This document shows, piece after piece, positions 61,053 to 64,000 of a stretch of 64,000 nt of DNA. Made by a program: the position numbers and the translations under genes. Source of the stretch: an uncultured Clostridia bacterium (GTDB lineage: Bacteria > Bacillota > Clostridia > Oscillospirales > Acutalibacteraceae); the NCBI GenBank assembly GCA_947625785.1, contig CANQPS010000002.1, positions 1-64,000 on the forward strand, written 5' to 3'. The first letter of the stretch is position 1, and each line of letters begins with the position of its first letter. The notes under the pieces are model-generated. The model worked only from the letters and a program-made list of their open reading frames with translations. It ran no database searches and was not told the DNA's origin.

Positions 61053-61736
61053 TTATTCATTTATATTTTCTATTTGCCAATCTATTGGTGCAATATTATT
61101 TGCAATAAGAAAATCATTCGCCTTACTAAAATGTTTACAACCAAAAAAACCTCTGTAAGCAGATAATGGACTTGGGTGAACTGCTTCCAGTATAAGATGT
61201 TTAGGATTATTTAAGCGTTTACATTTATTTTGGGAAGGTTTACCCCACAGCATAAAAACAATAGGTCTGTCAACATTATTAAGAATATCCACAATTTTAT
61301 CGGTAAATTTCTCCCAACCTCTATTTTTATGGGCATTTGCAATATGTTCTCTTGTGGTAAGGACAGTATTAAGAAGCAAAACCCCCTGTTTTGCCCATTT
61401 CACTAAATAACCATTATTTGGTATATAGCACCCCAAATCACTGTTAAGTTCTTTATAAATATTAAGAAGTGACGGTGGGATTGTAACATTAGGCATAACA
61501 GAAAAACTCAGTCCGTGAGCCTGATTAATTTCGTGATAAGGGTCTTGTCCGATAATTACAACTTTAACATTATCTAAATCCGTATATTCCAAGCTTTTAA
61601 AGATATTTTCTTTTGCGGGAAAAACAGTTGTTTGATTATATTCGCTTTCCACGAAGGCTTCGAGCCTCTTGAAATAATCTTTTTGAGTTTCTTCATATAA
61701 ATAATCGTGCCATTTATTATCAGGTATTATAAGCAT
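61053..61736 (-). CDS. ung: Uracil-DNA glycosylase
   Basis: This 227-residue family-1 enzyme removes uracil from DNA for base-excision repair. The catalytic GQDPYHEINQAHGLSFSV (Asp activating water), the uracil-pocket LLLNTVLTTREHIANAHKNR and the DNA-intercalating HPSPLSAYRGFFGCKHF are all intact. The AAGGAG ribosome site precedes the ATG. Standalone housekeeping gene. Confidence 0.95.
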   Translation of the reverse strand: MLIIPDNKWHDYLYEETQKDYFKRLEAFVESEYNQTTVFPAKENIFKSLEYTDLDNVKVVIIGQDPYHEINQAHGLSFSVMPNVTIPPSLLNIYKELNSDLGCYIPNNGYLVKWAKQGVLLLNTVLTTREHIANAHKNRGWEKFTDKIVDILNNVDRPIVFMLWGKPSQNKCKRLNNPKHLILEAVHPSPLSAYRGFFGCKHFSKANDFLIANNIAPIDWQIENINE

Positions 61737-61799
61737 TTTTTCTTTCTCCTTATTTCTGATTAAAAAAAGCAGATATCCTATTGGACATCTGCTTTAAAA

Positions 61800-61916
61800 T
61801 GTTGGCATCTTCCTAACTTCCCAGATCGTCACCAATCAAGTATCTTCGGCACCACTGAGCTTAACTACTGTGTTCGGTATGGGAACAGGTGTACCCTCAG
61901 CGTCATCAAAACCAAC
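61800..61916 (-). rRNA. rrf: 5S rRNA (orphan copy)
   Basis: The minus strand carries the 5S core (TGTTCCCATACCGAACACAG, then GTTAAGCTCAGTGGTGCCGA) with ends that pair as GTTGG/CCAAC. About 117 nt. No 23S or 16S rRNA is adjacent; it has its own promoter and lies between ung and a DUF1275 gene. Confidence 0.9.
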
Positions 61917-61952
61917 TTTTTTATTTTTTTGTCATTTCCTGACTGCTTGATT

Positions 61953-61981
61953 ATTATATCACACCTAAATACAAAATGCAA
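61953..61981 (-). promoter_or_regulatory. Promoter of the orphan 5S rRNA gene
   Basis: On the minus strand TTGCAT (61976-61981) and TATAAT (61953-61958) are 17 bases apart, about 37 bases upstream of the 5S sequence. Confidence 0.65.
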
Positions 61982-62034
61982 GTGTTTTTTTAAAAAAATT
62001 TCAAAATTTTTCAAATTTTTTTTTACTTATATTT

Positions 62035-62754
62035 TTAGGCTATATTTTCGGAACTTGATGTACTTATTTTTCCTTGTTTATATATCGTTAATGTAAGAAC
62101 CCCCAATAATATAATCACTCCTACAAGAGTAGAATATTTTTCAATAGTCATTGTGCAAAGCGTTCCAAATATTGCCCCGATTATAAATGTAAATATTATT
62201 ATAAATAATTGTAATGCTTTTTTCAAAGCATTTTTATCTTTTTTTGTAAAATATATGTAAAGATACTCCGAGCCTGTTCTGAGATTACCTGTACACATTG
62301 TAGTTGCATACGGAAAACCTGATAATTTCCTGAAACAATTTGTTTGCATTGCACTTATAAAAGATACAATAATACAAACGATATTGTCCGGTACACTTTT
62401 TGGTAAAAAAGCTATTAATATTAACACTGCAATTTCTATAATTATAATTACATTAAAATAATTAATAGTTTTCTCATTATCAAAATATTTTTTTAGATAT
62501 TCAGTAAAAAATACCCCTGCTATAAAAGTCATTATTGGTACTAAATAATATAATCCACCTTTTAAATCACCATTTGCAATTTTTATTGCCATAAGCAACA
62601 TATTTCCTGTTTGGGCAAAGGCGAATACTCCGCCTCTTAATATATATGTATAAACATCTAATATTCCACCTACAAATGCCAAAAACATTCCTATTAATAA
62701 TGATTCATAAATCATACTTGTATTATCCGTTTTTATCTTAAAAAACGATAACAT
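62035..62754 (-). CDS. DUF1275 (YoaK-like) membrane protein
   Basis: ATG 62752-62754 (MLSFFKIKTDNTSMIYESLL) follows AGGAGG; a longer start would overlap the hairpin upstream. 239 residues with six predicted helices. The conserved region GGILDVYTYILRGGVFAFAQ, TGNMLLMAIKIANGD and CFRKLSGFPYATTMCTGNL are hallmarks of the family, which is thought to be a small transporter. The substrate is unknown. Confidence 0.85.
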   Translation of the reverse strand: MLSFFKIKTDNTSMIYESLLIGMFLAFVGGILDVYTYILRGGVFAFAQTGNMLLMAIKIANGDLKGGLYYLVPIMTFIAGVFFTEYLKKYFDNEKTINYFNVIIIIEIAVLILIAFLPKSVPDNIVCIIVSFISAMQTNCFRKLSGFPYATTMCTGNLRTGSEYLYIYFTKKDKNALKKALQLFIIIFTFIIGAIFGTLCTMTIEKYSTLVGVIILLGVLTLTIYKQGKISTSSSENIA

Positions 62755-62772
62755 ATTAAAACCTCCTGTTAT

Positions 62773-62815
62773 TTTAGGGCGGAGCATTGCCCCACGCCCC
62801 GTCTCTGACCTGCTC
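62773..62815 (-). promoter_or_regulatory. GC-rich hairpin upstream of the DUF1275 gene
   Basis: The minus-strand leader contains GGGGCGTGGGGCAATGCTC followed by CGCCC, able to fold as GGGCG/CGCCC. It stands out in AT-rich DNA, close before the ribosome site. It may be a regulatory leader structure. Confidence 0.35.
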
Positions 62816-62825
62816 TTAAATATAT

Positions 62826-64000
62826 CTATGATTTATTTATTATAAGTACATCATCTTGATTTATAATAGTACCTCCTGACGGAATAATAACTTTTCCTTC
62901 ACGCTTTATAAGTACAACCAATTTGTTTGCACCAAACTTTATTTCTGATAAAGATTTGCCTAACCATTCATTATCCTGTTTTATTTTCACTTCTGTAAGA
63001 TAACTGTCAAATTCACTGTCAAGCGATGCACCACTTATAGCAACTATATCTCCTGATAATACAGTTGTATTTCCCTTTGGAATGACTTGTTTCCCGTCCC
63101 TGACTATAAGGGCAATAATAAGATTAGGCAGAAGTTCCAAATCTTCTATTTTTTTATTAACCCAAGGGTGTTTATCATCAATGAGCAATTTTATAAATTG
63201 AATAGGTATTTCTTCTGTATAATCGGTAAAAGTTTTCATAACACTGTCATTTTCATCTATCATATTAAGTTTTTTGGCAACGAAGGGAATAAGTGTTCCT
63301 TGCAGCAAAATAGAAAATAATACTATAAAAAATACAATATGAAAAACATCGTGTTTCAATTCTTTAACTTGAACTATCGCCATAATCGCAAAAACTATTG
63401 ACGCAGCACCTCTGAGACCAGACCAAGAAACAAGAAGTTGTTGTTTAATAGGACTTCTAAAAGGCATAAGTATAGAAAAAACAGCCATAGGTCTTGCTAC
63501 AAAAGTTAAAAACAGAGCGATCGCCAATGACGGCAATATAACACTTAGCAGTTTAGACGGAAATGATAATAGTCCCAATAAAAAGAAAATAAATATCTGC
63601 ATAAGACCTGTTACACCATCAAAAAAATTAACAAGCGACTTTTTATTGTTAATAGACTTGTTACCTAATGTTATGCCTGTTATATATACACTAAGATAGC
63701 CGTTACCGCCTATAATAGTTGCCACAGAATACGATACCAATGCCATACTGAAAACTAATATTGATTCAAAACCACTTATTCCATTTCTGATATTTGATAA
63801 TATCAATCCTGCTAAAAATGCTATAACAAAACCTACCACTATACCATACATAATTTGTGAAAATATCATATATAAAATACGACCGCCACTTAAGCCACCA
63901 TTCATAAACGATAACATTATTGCAGTCAACATATACGCACAAGGGTCATTACTTCCGCTTTCTATTTCAAGTAAAGATGCTGTGTTATATTTCAAACTTA
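62826..64000 (-). CDS. NhaP/CvrA-type monovalent cation:proton antiporter, 5' end outside the window
   Basis: At least 391 codons are visible; the frame is open at the right edge (SLKYNTASLLEIESGSNDPC), so the N-terminal helices lie beyond. The membrane part includes the transport-site motif ESGSNDPC and LLVSWSGLRGAASIVFAIM. The C-terminal ~150 residues have TrkA_C (RCK-C)-like repeats (LPNLIIALIVRDGKQVIPKG; GANKLVVLIKREGKVIIPSG). It probably exchanges K+ or Na+ for protons, gated by nucleotide binding at the C-terminus. Confidence 0.9.
   Translation of the reverse strand, partial: SLKYNTASLLEIESGSNDPCAYMLTAIMLSFMNGGLSGGRILYMIFSQIMYGIVVGFVIAFLAGLILSNIRNGISGFESILVFSMALVSYSVATIIGGNGYLSVYITGITLGNKSINNKKSLVNFFDGVTGLMQIFIFFLLGLLSFPSKLLSVILPSLAIALFLTFVARPMAVFSILMPFRSPIKQQLLVSWSGLRGAASIVFAIMAIVQVKELKHDVFHIVFFIVLFSILLQGTLIPFVAKKLNMIDENDSVMKTFTDYTEEIPIQFIKLLIDDKHPWVNKKIEDLELLPNLIIALIVRDGKQVIPKGNTTVLSGDIVAISGASLDSEFDSYLTEVKIKQDNEWLGKSLSEIKFGANKLVVLIKREGKVIIPSGGTIINQDDVLIINKS

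Overview
The window looks like part of the chromosome of a low-GC Clostridia-type Firmicute, probably an anaerobic gut or rumen organism. Pointers to this are an AT-rich core with strong AGGAGG ribosome sites, a cyclic-lactone Agr quorum-sensing locus, a paired 2-hydroxyacyl-CoA dehydratase/activase gene set, a heterodimeric ABC exporter and typical Firmicutes phage genes. I cannot name a genus from sequence alone. Base composition is mosaic by eye: about 1-20 kb is clearly GC-richer than the rest, 20.5-31.8 kb is intermediate, and 32-64 kb is AT-rich.

1-20 kb: a siphovirus-type prophage read entirely on the minus strand. From right to left it carries an HTH protein, two DNA methyltransferases, small genes, a Dam-type methylase, an HUH Rep protein, dUTPase, a sigma-like regulator, HNH nuclease, terminase, portal, protease, capsid, head-tail genes, tail genes and a baseplate protein (BppU). 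It is defective. A deletion fuses the first ~94 codons of large terminase to the C-terminal half of the portal gene. The capsid gene is frameshifted near its start, a tail gene carries an in-frame TAA, and a small zinc-ribbon gene is frameshifted. A programmed -1 frameshift site in the tail-chaperone genes is intact.

20.1-20.3 kb: an initiator tRNA-fMet with its own promoter and terminator separates the prophage from the next island.

20.5-31.8 kb: an island dominated by one tight minus-strand operon: XRE-type regulator, zinc-ribbon protein with a catalytically dead DnaQ-like exonuclease fold, UvrD-type helicase, small acidic protein, HEPN-motif protein, VWA protein with a degenerate metallopeptidase motif, MoxR-type AAA+ ATPase, leucine-rich-repeat protein, and a last ORF fused in frame to the 3' half of a large serine recombinase. 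Its promoter is flanked by a perfect 22-bp palindrome and followed by a long stem-loop leader. This is my best candidate for an undescribed (probably defence-like) system. A SLOG-fold gene and another XRE regulator adjoin it.

32-35 kb: remnants of an integrated element: structured intergenic DNA, a small RNA resembling type I antitoxins, a Fic-like protein lacking the catalytic His, and broken gene tails.

35-64 kb: core-like AT-rich DNA. It holds an ABC exporter pair, a hybrid histidine kinase with a solute-binding lipoprotein, an agrDB/agrAC quorum-sensing locus including a 53-residue agrD, and an orphan BppU-type baseplate protein fused to a degenerate NodB-like domain. These are followed by dehydratase/activase genes, a CapD-like nucleotide-sugar enzyme, a HAD phosphatase, a large GGDEF protein, a metallophosphoesterase, ung, an orphan 5S rRNA, a DUF1275 membrane protein and the 3' part of a NhaP-type antiporter.
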